This document shows, piece after piece, positions 43,579-53,336 of a DNA stretch of 64,000 nt (its first letter is position 1; the number at the start of each line of letters is the position of its first letter). The DNA comes from Corallococcus caeni (GTDB lineage: Bacteria; Myxococcota; Myxococcia; Myxococcales; Myxococcaceae): NCBI RefSeq assembly GCF_036245865.1, contig NZ_BTTW01000003.1, positions 806,001 to 870,000 of the forward strand, written 5' to 3'. Under the pieces are notes generated by a model that saw only the letters and a program-made list of their open reading frames with translations, was not told where the DNA came from and ran no database searches. Both the position numbers and the translations under genes were made by a program.

Positions 43579-44385
43579 GTGCTCGTCGCCGTGATGCAGC
43601 TTCGAAACGAGGAGTACCACCTGGCGGGCTGCCTGGCGCACCTGCGCGACCACGTGGACGCCATCGTCGCGCTGGATGACGGGTCCACCGACGGCACGCG
43701 CGCCGTGCTCGCCGCCGAGCCGAAGGTGGCGGACGTCCTCACCAACCCGCCCCGCGCGGAGATGGAGGGGTGGGACGAACTGGGCAACCGCACCCGCCTG
43801 CTGGAGCGCGCCAAGGCGCTGGGCGCCCGCTGGGTGCTGTGCTGCGACGCCGACGAGCGCTTCGAGCAGGACTTCCTCGTCCGGCTGCCGGACCTCCTGC
43901 GCAAGGCGGAGAAGCGCGACCGGCCGCTGGTCACGGTGCGCTACCGCGAGCTGTGGGACGGCGTGGCGCAGTACCGGTCCGATGGCCTCTGGGGAAAGAA
44001 GACGCGCTGCTGCGCCTTCCCCCTGCCGGACACGATGACCTTCCAGGGCACGCGCCACACCAAGTTCCACGGCGTGTGGTACCCCCAGCAGCTCGAGGGG
44101 GCCAGGCACCTGCTGCTGCCGCACAACCTCTATCACCTGCGCATGGTGAAGCCGGAGGACCGCCAGGCACGGCGGGAGCGCTACGAGCAGCTCGATCCCG
44201 GCTCACGCTACCAGCGCCTCGGCTACGACTACCTCACCGACGAGCGGGGCTTGAAGCTCACGTCCCTCGGCGGAGGCGAGGCGTACGCCTTCGACACACT
44301 CCCGGCCGACCTTCGCGCGCGCTACCCCGTGGCGGCTCCCGGCTCGAGAGGCCTGGGCCGGCTCTTCCGCCGCTGGTTCTCATAG
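43579..44385 (+). CDS. Family 2 glycosyltransferase
   Basis: This 268-residue protein starts at a GTG. It has the N-terminal GT-A features LVAVMQLRNEEYHL and DDGSTDGT and the metal/nucleotide motif CDADERFE near residue 92, all typical of GT2 enzymes that use NDP-sugars. It is soluble, with a basic C-terminal tail (LGRLFRRWFS) that could be membrane-associated. It is the second gene of the glycosyltransferase operon. Donor and acceptor cannot be read from sequence. Confidence 0.85.
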   Translation: MLVAVMQLRNEEYHLAGCLAHLRDHVDAIVALDDGSTDGTRAVLAAEPKVADVLTNPPRAEMEGWDELGNRTRLLERAKALGARWVLCCDADERFEQDFLVRLPDLLRKAEKRDRPLVTVRYRELWDGVAQYRSDGLWGKKTRCCAFPLPDTMTFQGTRHTKFHGVWYPQQLEGARHLLLPHNLYHLRMVKPEDRQARRERYEQLDPGSRYQRLGYDYLTDERGLKLTSLGGGEAYAFDTLPADLRARYPVAAPGSRGLGRLFRRWFS

Positions 44386-44395
44386 GCACACCGGC

Positions 44396-45721
44396 ATGGC
44401 CACCATCCTCATCGCCGCGGGCTCCACCCCCGGACACATCAACCCGGCGCTGAAGATCGCCCGGGCCCTGCAGTCGGCGGGACATCGCATCCACTTCTGG
44501 GGCTTCCTGGATGCCCAGGCTCACGTCTGCGCGGAGGGCTTCGACTTCGTACCGCTCTTCCCAGACCTCTTTCCCGAGGGCGACCTGAGGGAGGCCTCTT
44601 CGCTGCGCATGCGCCGCGACCGCTGGGGGCAGCTGCGCCACATGCACAGGCACGTGGGCAGGCTCCGACGGATGATGGAAGCCATGCTCGCGGGAGAGCT
44701 CAATGGGGTCTTCCAGCGGCTGCGTCCCGACCTCTTCTTGTGTGATGTGATTGAGCGGGACCTGCCGCTGATTGCCCATGGCAACGGGGTGCCCACGGTG
44801 CTCGTGAACACCACGGTGCCAGCGGGGCCGCCGCGCCAGCCCGGGCCTTCCTCGCGGCCCCCGGGGGCCTGGGGCGCGGTGCGTGCGGGCCTGCGGCGGA
44901 AGCTGGTGCAGGCGGGGGCGGCGCTCGGCATCCTCCCCCCTACGGCGGAGTTCCTCACGAAGCTGGCGCGCAAGTACGGTCTTCCCGGGGACGAAGCAGA
45001 CGGGCTCGGGCGGACCCTTCCTTCGAGCACGCCCAGGGTGGTGCTCTGCCCCAGGGAGCTCTTGGAGACGGGGGAGCAGGTGCTCCCGGAGACCCTTCAT
45101 TTCCTGGGGCCCTGCATCGCGCTGGACCGCCAGGAGCCGGACTTCGACTGGGCACGGCTCCAGGAGGGCCGGCCGCTCATCCTCGTCGCGCTGGGCTCCG
45201 TGCCCTACGTCCTGAACCGGCAGCAGGACTTCCTCCGCGTCCTGGGCGCCGCGGCCGCCCGCCGGCCGGACTGGCAGTTCGTCGTCTCGGCGGGACCGCT
45301 GGCCGACCTGAAGCTGCTGGAGCGCGCGGCACCCAACATCATCGCCGCCAGCGAGGTGCCGCAGCTCAAGCTGTTGCAGCGCGCGACCGCCATGGTCACC
45401 CACTGCGGCTTCAACAGCACCAAGGAAGCCATCTACTTCGGCGTTCCGATGGTGGCGTTGCCCTTCCAGAATGATCAACCCCGGGTGGCCCGGCACGTGA
45501 CCCATCACGGCCTTGGCGTGCGGGGCTCTCCGTTCGACGTGACAGCGGAAGGGCTGGTGGCGCTGCTGGATGAGGTCATCACCCAGCCCCGGTACCGGCA
45601 GGCGGTCCAGGCCATGAGCGCGCGCTTCCGCGAGGCGGAGTCACCCCTGCAGGTGGCGCGCACCCTCGAGCGGCTCCTCGAGGAGGCGCGGCGCGTGCGT
45701 GCTCACGACGCGGGCCGCTGA
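44396..45721 (+). CDS. GT1/UGT-type glycosyltransferase (macrolide glycosyltransferase family)
   Basis: This 441-residue GT-B enzyme has the N-terminal acceptor-side motif GSTPGHINPALKIARAL and the C-terminal donor-binding signature HCGFNSTKEAIYFGVPMV from His336, followed by PFQNDQ. Relatives such as YjiC, OleD and vancomycin-type enzymes move sugars from NDP-sugars to hydroxyls of hydrophobic natural products, so this is the best candidate for glycosylating the lipopeptide. It lies 10 bases after the GT2 gene. Its 3' end overlaps the 3' end of the convergent ABC transporter gene by 19 bases. Confidence 0.88.
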   Translation: MATILIAAGSTPGHINPALKIARALQSAGHRIHFWGFLDAQAHVCAEGFDFVPLFPDLFPEGDLREASSLRMRRDRWGQLRHMHRHVGRLRRMMEAMLAGELNGVFQRLRPDLFLCDVIERDLPLIAHGNGVPTVLVNTTVPAGPPRQPGPSSRPPGAWGAVRAGLRRKLVQAGAALGILPPTAEFLTKLARKYGLPGDEADGLGRTLPSSTPRVVLCPRELLETGEQVLPETLHFLGPCIALDRQEPDFDWARLQEGRPLILVALGSVPYVLNRQQDFLRVLGAAAARRPDWQFVVSAGPLADLKLLERAAPNIIAASEVPQLKLLQRATAMVTHCGFNSTKEAIYFGVPMVALPFQNDQPRVARHVTHHGLGVRGSPFDVTAEGLVALLDEVITQPRYRQAVQAMSARFREAESPLQVARTLERLLEEARRVRAHDAGR

Positions 45722-47367
45722 CGCTCCGGGAGCTCGTGGCCAATCGACGGTGACGAGTTCACCAGCCGCCCGGACTCGAGCACGAGCAGCCGGTCCGCCA
45801 CGTGGAAGAAACGGTTGTCGTGGCTGATGACCAGCACCGTCTTCCCCTGCGCCTTCAGGTCCGGCAGGAGCTGGTTGTAGAAGATCTCCTTGAAGGCAGG
45901 GTCCTGATCCGCGGCCCACTCGTCGAAGAGATAGAAGGGCCGCTCCTCCAGGTAGGCCGTCAAGAGCGCCAGCCGCTTGCGCTGTCCCTGCGACAGGCTC
46001 GTGGTGGACAGGCTGCCCTCCTCGCTGATGCGGACCTTGTGGCCGAGCTGGAGGCGGGACAGGTACTCCCGCACGCGGTCGCCCCGGCCGGAGGGGTCCA
46101 TTCCGAAGAGGTTGTCGAAGAGGTGGAAGTCGGAGAACACCGCCGTGAAGAGCTGGCGGTACTGCTCGCGGTTGGCGTCCGTGACGCGCTCGCCGTTGAG
46201 CCAGACCTCTCCGGCATCCGGCACGTAGAGGCCGGTGAGCAACTTGGCGAAGGTCGTCTTTCCGCTGCCGTTGCCTCCGACGAGGAATACCAGCTCCCCG
46301 CGCTGGAAGCTCAGGTCGAGCGGGCCCAGCACGAAGCGGGTGTCGTCATTCTCCCGGAAGTAGCTATGGGTGACGCCCCTGAACTCCAGCCGCTCGAAGT
46401 GGGGCGGTGGCCCCGCGTAGGGCGGGCTGTCGTCCTCCTTCGCGCTCCAGCCCTGGGGATCCAGCTGCTGGAGCCTCTCCAGCGCGATGTTGCCGCGGCC
46501 CAGGACGTTGAGGCTGCCCAGCAGGATGTCCAGCGGCTGCTGGAGGTAGAGGATGATCAACGTGCAGCTGGTCAGCGTGGCGGCGCTCACGTCGGTGACG
46601 CGGGTCACGCTGAAGAGCAGCAGCCCGAGGAAGGCGAAGAAGAGGAACGTGGTCCAGCTCGCGTTGGTGCTGAGGATGTTGGAGCTGACGCGCATCAGCC
46701 GGCCCAATTCCTGCGCGGGAGCCTCCACGCCCTGGGCGAGGAACGCCGCGCGCCGGGGAGCGTGCAGCTTCAGCTCCTTGATGCCCTCCATCAGGGAGCG
46801 GAACGCCTTGTTGAGGACGTCGCTCTGGGCCCGGGATTGCTGGAAGTACTTCAGGCTCAGCCGGACCGGCAGCCGGTAGATGAGTCCGCCCAGCAGGATG
46901 AAGCCGAGCATGAACAAGCAGATGGTGGGCGACAGCGAGGCCAGGTAGGCGAGGCACCCGAGCAGCGTGGCGGCGCTGATGGCGATGGTGGGCAGCAGCG
47001 ACAGGCTGTTGCTGACGGCGGGGATGTCGTCCGAGAGCAGCGTCTGGAGGCGGTGCATGCCCTTCTCCTCCAGCTGGCGCAGCGTGGAGGTGAGGATCCG
47101 GCGGCTCAGCCGCATCCGCAGCTCGAGGAGCACCCCCTGGTTGAGGTGGTTGAGCATGTACTGCGACGCCAGGCGCGACAGCACGCAGAGCAGCAGGATC
47201 CCGCTGAACGTGGCAAGGGTCTTCCCGGCCCGGAAGGTGTCCTGGCGCAGCGCGGTGTTGATGACGGACACGAGCGCGCTGCTGCTCGCGCCGCTGACGA
47301 TGCCAACGAACGTCGCCAGCAGCAGCAGACCTCGCGAGCGGCTCAGCAGGAAGGCGATGAGTTTCAT
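45703..47367 (-). CDS. Cyclic-peptide-type ABC exporter (fused membrane and ATPase domains)
   Basis: This 554-residue half-transporter has about six N-terminal membrane segments (residues 10-280) and an ATPase domain with Walker A GGNGSGKTT (Lys370), signature LSQGQRKRLALL and Walker B FYLFDEWAADQDP. The DEWAADQDP form is typical of the SyrD/PvdE group, which exports non-ribosomal lipopeptides and siderophore precursors across the inner membrane. It works as a dimer. Location next to the NRPS and glycosyltransferase genes makes it the likely exporter of the product. It ends convergent with and overlapping the UGT gene and has its own promoter region of about 150 bases. Confidence 0.88.
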   Translation of the reverse strand: MKLIAFLLSRSRGLLLLATFVGIVSGASSSALVSVINTALRQDTFRAGKTLATFSGILLLCVLSRLASQYMLNHLNQGVLLELRMRLSRRILTSTLRQLEEKGMHRLQTLLSDDIPAVSNSLSLLPTIAISAATLLGCLAYLASLSPTICLFMLGFILLGGLIYRLPVRLSLKYFQQSRAQSDVLNKAFRSLMEGIKELKLHAPRRAAFLAQGVEAPAQELGRLMRVSSNILSTNASWTTFLFFAFLGLLLFSVTRVTDVSAATLTSCTLIILYLQQPLDILLGSLNVLGRGNIALERLQQLDPQGWSAKEDDSPPYAGPPPHFERLEFRGVTHSYFRENDDTRFVLGPLDLSFQRGELVFLVGGNGSGKTTFAKLLTGLYVPDAGEVWLNGERVTDANREQYRQLFTAVFSDFHLFDNLFGMDPSGRGDRVREYLSRLQLGHKVRISEEGSLSTTSLSQGQRKRLALLTAYLEERPFYLFDEWAADQDPAFKEIFYNQLLPDLKAQGKTVLVISHDNRFFHVADRLLVLESGRLVNSSPSIGHELPERQRPAS

Positions 47368-47518
47368 GGACGAGTCTTCCGAGCGCGCGGGGGCTACGGC
47401 GGGCTCAGGACTTCGAGCCGGTGCCGTCCCAGCGTAGGAGCTTGTTCTCGGAGAGTTCGCGGAAAGAAGGAAATTCGACTTCCGAACATCCGAGGGCCCC
47501 CGTCCCGTCCGGGCGCGG
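47368..47518 (-). promoter_or_regulatory. Intergenic region upstream of the ABC exporter
   Basis: This is the likely promoter region of the exporter gene, which starts at 47367 on the minus strand. A stretch around 47447-47487 is A/T- and purine-rich with short partial dyads (ttcgcgga, ttccgaa). No firm promoter elements were seen. Confidence 0.3.
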
Positions 47519-47569
47519 AAAAAACAAAGGCCCTGGAGTCACCGGCTTGCACCGGGAACTCCAGGGCCT
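47519..47569 (-). terminator. Rho-independent terminator downstream of tRNA-Pro
   Basis: A 12-bp stem (AGGCCCTGGAGT with its complement, arms 47528-47539 and 47558-47569) is followed on the minus strand by TTTGTTTTTT. It lies six bases past the tRNA 3' CCA, so it ends the tRNA transcript. Confidence 0.88.
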
Positions 47570-47574
47570 CTATT

Positions 47575-47653
<79 letters not shown>

Positions 47654-47738
47654 AACCGCCGTCGTGAAACGGTGCGCCCTTATGCCCTCGCCGCTTTCCT
47701 GGGTCAAGCGCGAGGTGACGGGCGCTGGTGAAAAAAAC

Positions 47739-48125
47739 CTACTCGTCGCCCTCTTCCATTCCCTCGTCGAAGTCCTCGCCCCGGGCCTCCGCTGCGTCCG
47801 CCGCCGCCTCTTCCTGCGCGTCGATTTCGGCATGGTTCTCCGGCGGCGCCTCGCCGTTCAGGGCGCTCTTCAACACCTGGCTCGGCCGGAAGGTCAGCAC
47901 CCGGCGGGCGCTGATCTCGATCTCCTTGCCCGTCTGCGGGTTGCGCCCCACGCGCGCCTTCTTCTGGCGCACCTGGAAGTTCCCGAACCCGGAGATCTTG
48001 ATCTTGTCCCCGCGCTCCAACGTCTCCTTCACGGTGTCGAAGACGAGCTCGACGATCTCCGCCGACTCCTTCTTGGAGAAGCCGACCTTCTCGTAGACCC
48101 CCTCGATGATGTCCGCTTTCGTCAT
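47739..48125 (-). CDS. ihfA: Integration host factor subunit alpha with acidic C-terminal tail
   Basis: This 128-residue HU/IHF-family DNA-bending protein starts MTKADIIEGVYEKVGFSKK. It has the beta-arm region GRNPQTGKEIEISARRV with the conserved Pro that intercalates DNA. It is last in the thrS-infC-rpmI-rplT-pheST order, as ihfA is in many proteobacteria, which supports IhfA over HU. The IHF core ends near residue 90; the last 35-40 residues are an unusual Glu/Asp/Ala-rich tail ending FDEGMEEGDE. It lies about 95 bases downstream of pheT. Confidence 0.92.
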   Translation of the reverse strand: MTKADIIEGVYEKVGFSKKESAEIVELVFDTVKETLERGDKIKISGFGNFQVRQKKARVGRNPQTGKEIEISARRVLTFRPSQVLKSALNGEAPPENHAEIDAQEEAAADAAEARGEDFDEGMEEGDE

Positions 48126-48219
48126 GCGAGTCCTCTGGCACCCGTGAATGGCCGGTGAACGCGGGGCATGGTGTCAGCCTTCCCCGAACCGTGTCAACGT
48201 CCTGACTTCATTCAGGAAT

Positions 48220-50634
48220 TCAGGCGCGCAGGGCCGCCCCCAGGCGCTGGTTCACCTCCGTGATGATGCGCTGGTGGGCCGCCGTGACCTCCGCGTCGGT
48301 CAGCGTCCGCTCGGGCGAGCGGTACCTCAAGGCGTACGCCAGGTTCTTCTTCCCCTCGGGGATGGGCTTGCCCGTGTAGACGTCGAACACCAGCGCGTCC
48401 TCCACCAGGGGCGCCCCGACCTCCAGGATGACCCGGCGCACCTCCTCGTTGCGCAGCTCCAGCGGCACCACCACCGCCAGGTCTCGCAGCACCGCCGGGT
48501 ACTTGGGCAGCCCCGCCGCCTGCGGCACCAGCCGCGCCGCCGCGTACAGCGGCTCCGTGTCCAACTCGAACACGAACACGCCCTCCGGCAGGCCCAGCGC
48601 CTTCGTCACGCGCGGGTGCACCTCGCCCAGCAGGCCCAGCACCGTCCCGTCCTTCAGCGCCACCTGGGCGCAGCTGCGCGGGTGGTACGCCGGGGCTTCC
48701 GCCGGGGTGAAGGCCACGCCCTCCACGTGCAGCGCGTGCAACAGCGCCTCCACCGCGCCCTTCGCGTCGTAGAAGTCCACGCGCGAGTCCTTCTGCGTCC
48801 AGCTCCGGCCGCCGCCGCGCAGGCCCCACACCAGGCCCGCCACGCGGGGCACCTCGCGCGCGGCCGGGCGCATCCCCTGCCCGCCCTGCGCGTCCCGGAA
48901 GTACGCCCGGCCCGTCTCGTAGAGGCCCACCGACTCCACCTGGTGGCGCACGCTGCGCGACAGGTTCTCCAGGAGGCCCGGCAGGAGGCTCGTGCGCATC
49001 ACCGACTGCTCGACGCTCAGCGGGTTCATCAGCGCGATGGGCGCTTCCTTCCCGCCCAGCACCTCCAGCGACTTCGGCGCCACGAACGAGTAGTTCACCA
49101 CCTCGGACAGGCCCACGCCGCCCAGCGCGTGGCGCAGCCGGCGCTCCGCCTCCATGGACAGGGGCTCCGGCGCCAGCGTCTCCAGGCCGCGCGGCAGCCG
49201 CGCCGGGATGTTGTCGTAGCCGTACACGCGGGCGACCTCCTCCATCAGGTCCTCCTCGCGCTCCACGTCCACGCGCGCCCGCGGGACCTCGAACGTCGTC
49301 TGGCCCTGCGCCTCCTCCACGGACTTGAAGCCCAGCGCCGTCAGGATGCGCCGGACCTCCGCCTCCGGCACCGCCACGCCCAGCACCTTCTCCACCCGCG
49401 CGTAGCGCAGCGTCGCCCGGCGCGGCGCCAGGGGCTCCGGCTGCACGTCCACCCGGCCCGGCACCACCGTGCCGCCCGACAGCTCCGCGATGAGCTGCGC
49501 GGCCCGGTCCAGCGCCGGCAGCACCGCGTCCAGGTCCGCCCCGCGCTCGAAGCGGTGCGACGCCTCCGTGTGCAGCGCGTAGCGCTTCGCGGACCGGCGC
49601 ACGCCGGAGCCGTGGAAGTGCGCGGACTCGATGACGATGCGCTTCGTGCCCTGCGTGACTTCACTGTCACCGCCGCCCATCACGCCCGCCAGCGCCTGCG
49701 CGCGGTCCCGGTCCGCGATGACGAGGTCGTCCGGGTCCAGCGTGCGCTCCTTGTCGTCCAGCGTGCGCAGCTTCTCGCCCGGCTTCGCGGTGCGGACGAC
49801 GATCTCCTGGCCCGCCACCTTGTCCAGGTCGAACGCGTGCAGCGGCTGGCCATACTCCAGGAGGACGTAGTTGGTGACGTCCACCACGTTGTTGATGGCG
49901 CGCACGCCGCACGCCTTCAGCCGGTCCTGCATCCACTGCGGCGACGGCTGGATGGTGACGCCCTCCACCACGCGCGCCGCGTAGCGCGAGCAGCGCTCCT
50001 TCGCGTCGATGCGCACCTTCACCAGCTCCGCCACCGGCTTGCCGGACTCGGCGGGCTTCGGCTGCGGCACCTTCAGCTGCGCGCCCGTCACCACGCCCAC
50101 CTCGCGCGCGATGCCCAGGTGGCTGAGCGCGTCCGGCCGGTTCGGCGTGACGTTCACCTCCAGCACGGAGTCATCCAGCCCCAGGGCCTCCGCGATGGGG
50201 ACGCCCAGCTTCGTGTCCGCGGGCAGGATGAGCAGGCCGGACGAGTCCTCCGTGATGCCCAGCTCCTTCGCGGAGCAGAGCATGCCGAAGCTGTCCACGC
50301 CCCTCAGCGCGGCCTGCTTGATCTCCATGCCGTTGGGCAGCTTCGCGCCCACGGTGGCCAGCGGCACCTTGTCGCCGACCTTGAAGTTCTTCGCGCCGCA
50401 CACCACCTGGAACAGCGCGGAGCCGCCGATGTCCACCTGCGTGACGGACAGCTTGTCCGCGTTGGGGTGCTGCACCGACTCGCGGATCTGCGCCACCACC
50501 ACGCCGCGCAGGCCCTCGCCGGGGCGCTCCACCCCTTCAATCTCCAGGCCCGCCGCGGTCAGCTTGCGCGCCAGCTCGTCCACGGACGGCGGCAGCGCCA
50601 CGTAATCACCCAGCCACTTCACTGAAATCTTCAC
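48220..50634 (-). CDS. pheT: Phenylalanyl-tRNA synthetase beta subunit
   Basis: The 804-residue beta chain of the alpha2-beta2 PheRS starts at a GTG. The N-terminal EMAP/OB tRNA-binding domain (QHPNADKLSVTQVD) is followed by the B3/B4 editing domain, the B5 domain, a catalytic-like core and a C-terminal anticodon-binding (FDX-ACB) domain ending near residue 800. Length and order are normal. It follows pheS with a 30-base gap and is co-transcribed with it. Confidence 0.97.
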   Translation of the reverse strand: MKISVKWLGDYVALPPSVDELARKLTAAGLEIEGVERPGEGLRGVVVAQIRESVQHPNADKLSVTQVDIGGSALFQVVCGAKNFKVGDKVPLATVGAKLPNGMEIKQAALRGVDSFGMLCSAKELGITEDSSGLLILPADTKLGVPIAEALGLDDSVLEVNVTPNRPDALSHLGIAREVGVVTGAQLKVPQPKPAESGKPVAELVKVRIDAKERCSRYAARVVEGVTIQPSPQWMQDRLKACGVRAINNVVDVTNYVLLEYGQPLHAFDLDKVAGQEIVVRTAKPGEKLRTLDDKERTLDPDDLVIADRDRAQALAGVMGGGDSEVTQGTKRIVIESAHFHGSGVRRSAKRYALHTEASHRFERGADLDAVLPALDRAAQLIAELSGGTVVPGRVDVQPEPLAPRRATLRYARVEKVLGVAVPEAEVRRILTALGFKSVEEAQGQTTFEVPRARVDVEREEDLMEEVARVYGYDNIPARLPRGLETLAPEPLSMEAERRLRHALGGVGLSEVVNYSFVAPKSLEVLGGKEAPIALMNPLSVEQSVMRTSLLPGLLENLSRSVRHQVESVGLYETGRAYFRDAQGGQGMRPAAREVPRVAGLVWGLRGGGRSWTQKDSRVDFYDAKGAVEALLHALHVEGVAFTPAEAPAYHPRSCAQVALKDGTVLGLLGEVHPRVTKALGLPEGVFVFELDTEPLYAAARLVPQAAGLPKYPAVLRDLAVVVPLELRNEEVRRVILEVGAPLVEDALVFDVYTGKPIPEGKKNLAYALRYRSPERTLTDAEVTAAHQRIITEVNQRLGAALRA

Positions 50635-50664
50635 AGGGTTGTCCTCTTGAGTGGTGGGCCGGAA

Positions 50665-51714
50665 TCAGAACTGCGCGAGGAAGCGCGCGTCGTTCTCGAA
50701 CATCATCCGCAGGTCGTCGATGCCGTAGCGCAGCATGGCCAGGCGCTCCACGCCCATGCCGAACGCGTAGCCCGTCACCTCCTTCGGGTCGTAGCCTGCG
50801 GCGGTGAAGACGTTCGGGTGCACCATGCCGCTGCCCAGCACCTCCAGCCACCCGGTCTGCTTGCACACGCGGCAGCCCTTGCCGCCGCACGACGCACAGG
50901 TGACGTCCACCTCCGCGGAGGGCTCCGTGAAGGGGAAGAAGGATGGGCGGAAGCGCGTGCGCGTCTCCGAGCCGAAGAACGCCTTCACGAACGCGTCCAG
51001 CGTCCCCTTCAGCTCCGCGAAGCTCACGTCCTTGTCCACCAGCAGGCCTTCCACCTGGTGGAACATGGGCGTGTGCGTGATGTCCGAGTCGCGCCGGTAC
51101 ACCCGGCCCGGCATCACCGCGCGGATGGGCGGCTTGCGCGACAGCATGTGCCGCACCTGCACCGGCGACGTGTGCGTGCGCAGCAGCGACGGGCTGTCCG
51201 CCTTCTTCGCGTGGCCCAGGCTGGGCTCGTCCACGTAGAACGTGTCCTGCATGTCCCGCGCGGGGTGGTCCTTGGGCAGGTTCAGCGCCTCGAAGTTGAA
51301 GTAGTCGAGTTCAATCTCCGGCCCGACCGCGACCTCGAACCCGAGCCGCGCGAACGTGCGGACGATGTCCTCCAGCGTGCGCGACACCGGGTGCCGTCCA
51401 CCCGGCGGCACCGCGCGCCCGGGCAGCGTCACGTCCAGCTTCGGGCCCTTCAGCTGGGCCTCCAGCGCGGCCTCCTCGGCGCGCCGCGTGGCGTCCGCCA
51501 GGAGCTGCTCCAGCTCCGCCTTGACGATGTTGGCGATCTCTCCCAGGGCGCGCCGCTCGTCCGGGGGCAGCTTGCCCATGCCCCCCAGCACCGCGGACAG
51601 CTCACCCTTCTTGCCCAGGTAGCGGATGCGCAAAGCCTCCACCTGCGAGGGCTCCGACACGCCGGAGATCTCCTGGCGCGCCGCGTCCGCCAACGCCTGC
51701 AACCGGTCTCGCAT
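50665..51714 (-). CDS. pheS: Phenylalanyl-tRNA synthetase alpha subunit
   Basis: The 349-residue catalytic chain charges tRNA-Phe. It has an N-terminal coiled coil (residues 1-90) and class II motifs including [31 protein letters not shown] and the C-terminal [11 protein letters not shown] chose the ATG at 51714 because AGAGGA lies directly upstream; an ATG seven codons earlier is also in frame. The 123-base gap from rplT holds two hairpins. Confidence 0.96.
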   Translation of the reverse strand: MRDRLQALADAARQEISGVSEPSQVEALRIRYLGKKGELSAVLGGMGKLPPDERRALGEIANIVKAELEQLLADATRRAEEAALEAQLKGPKLDVTLPGRAVPPGGRHPVSRTLEDIVRTFARLGFEVAVGPEIELDYFNFEALNLPKDHPARDMQDTFYVDEPSLGHAKKADSPSLLRTHTSPVQVRHMLSRKPPIRAVMPGRVYRRDSDITHTPMFHQVEGLLVDKDVSFAELKGTLDAFVKAFFGSETRTRFRPSFFPFTEPSAEVDVTCASCGGKGCRVCKQTGWLEVLGSGMVHPNVFTAAGYDPKEVTGYAFGMGVERLAMLRYGIDDLRMMFENDARFLAQF

Positions 51715-51764
51715 GGTCCTCTTCCCGCCTTCCATTCACGCCCCGGACGCCTCAAGCGCCGGGC

Positions 51765-51798
51765 AAGAAAAAGGGCCGCCCCCTGGTGGAGGCAGCCC
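51765..51798 (-). terminator. Intrinsic terminator or attenuator between rplT and pheS
   Basis: On the minus strand an 8-bp stem, GGGCTGCC with GGCGGCCC (one G-U pair), is followed by TTTTTCTT. It lies about 50 bases before pheS. In E. coli pheST is attenuated by a leader peptide here; no Phe-rich leader is obvious in this sequence. Confidence 0.7.
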
Positions 51799-51812
51799 GT
51801 TTCAGCTTCGGG

Positions 51813-51832
51813 GGCCGGCGTCACCGCCGGCC
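51813..51832 (-). terminator. 8-bp hairpin just after rplT
   Basis: GGCCGGCG, loop of four, then its perfect complement, five bases past the rplT stop. It has no U-tract. It may stabilise the upstream mRNA or compete in folding with the next hairpin. Confidence 0.5.
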
Positions 51833-51837
51833 GTGTC

Positions 51838-52185
51838 TCAGGCTGCCTTCGCGATGTTGGCGATGGCGGCAAAGCCCGCGGGGTCCGCGATGGCCAGATC
51901 GGACAGGACCTTGCGGTCCAGGTTGATCTTCGCCTTCGCCAAGCCGGCGATCAGCTTGGAGTAGGACAGGCCCACGGTGCGGGCGGCCGCGTTGATGCGG
52001 ACGATCCACAGCGAGCGGAAGTTGCGCTTGCGCACCGCGCGGTCGCGGGTGGCGTAGTCCAGGGCGCGCTCGACGGCCTGGTTCGCACGGCGGTAGCAGT
52101 TCTTGCGACGGCCGCGGAAGCCCTTGGCAAGCTTGAGAATGCGATTACGACGACGACGAGCCTTGAATCCCTTTTTGACGCGCAT
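51838..52185 (-). CDS. rplT: 50S ribosomal protein L20
   Basis: This 115-residue protein starts [23 protein letters not shown], the unmistakable basic N-terminus of L20, and ends with the globular RNA-binding domain ([20 protein letters not shown]). L20 is an early 50S assembly protein. It follows rpmI by about 90 bases in the operon. Confidence 0.98.
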   Translation of the reverse strand: MRVKKGFKARRRRNRILKLAKGFRGRRKNCYRRANQAVERALDYATRDRAVRKRNFRSLWIVRINAAARTVGLSYSKLIAGLAKAKINLDRKVLSDLAIADPAGFAAIANIAKAA

Positions 52186-52277
52186 GACACACTCCTGACT
52201 TCTGGAAGGGGGCCCCGGGGCGCTGGCTTCACGCCGCTCCGCCAGGACTCACGATTGGTTCAAACCCGAGGAACGAC

Positions 52278-52484
52278 TCAGGCGCCGTAGGGGAACAGCT
52301 CCTTGATGACCTTCTTGGCGTCCATGTCGCGCAGGTGGCCCGTGCCACGGTTGCCGCGCTTCTGCTTGGGCGTCTTGGAGAAGGTGAACAGGTGCTTGCT
52401 GAACGCCTTGCCGAACTTCACCTGGCCGCTCTTCTTCACGTGGAAGCGCTTCTTCGCGGCGCTGCGGGTCTTCAACTTGGGCAT
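52278..52484 (-). CDS. rpmI: 50S ribosomal protein L35
   Basis: This 68-residue basic protein starts MPKLKTRSAAKKRFHVKKSG, the standard L35 sequence and length. The start at 52484 is fixed by family conservation; upstream in-frame codons are not L35. It lies between infC and rplT as in most bacteria. Confidence 0.98.
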   Translation of the reverse strand: MPKLKTRSAAKKRFHVKKSGQVKFGKAFSKHLFTFSKTPKQKRGNRGTGHLRDMDAKKVIKELFPYGA

Positions 52485-52581
52485 GATCCCAAACCTTCCT
52501 TCTGCCTGTCGGCCGGCAGTCTTCGTGACTGACGGCGGACCGGGGCACACGGTCCCCGGACGCTTTGGGCGGAAGCCTCTA

Positions 52582-53232
<651 letters not shown>

Positions 53233-53240
53233 GGGAGGAC

Positions 53241-53245
53241 CCTCC
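53241..53245 (-). promoter_or_regulatory. Shine-Dalgarno GGAGG that decides the AUC start of infC
   Basis: GGAGG lies eight bases before AUC. It is part of the near-palindrome GGAGGGTCCTCC, so the site could partly pair with itself. Confidence 0.75.
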
Positions 53246-53336
53246 GACGGCTCGGGGACTGAGGGCATGCCTCAATCCCCGGAAGTCGCGCAAGTAGTCC
53301 AGCCCAGACGGGGAGTCAAGCCCCCCGCACTGCCGT

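Noticed and set aside
47739..48125. Call as HU rather than IHF
   Set aside because: Position directly after pheST and the sequence of the N-terminus and beta-arm favour IhfA; HU genes are usually elsewhere.
48148..50625. 825-residue plus-strand frame opposite pheT
   Set aside because: Antisense shadow rich in Arg, His and Leu; pheT on the other strand is complete and conserved.
53233..53268. ATG at 53268 as the infC start
   Set aside because: It adds 12 unconserved residues. The AUC at 53232 has GGAGG at ideal distance and matches the reported dsg start.
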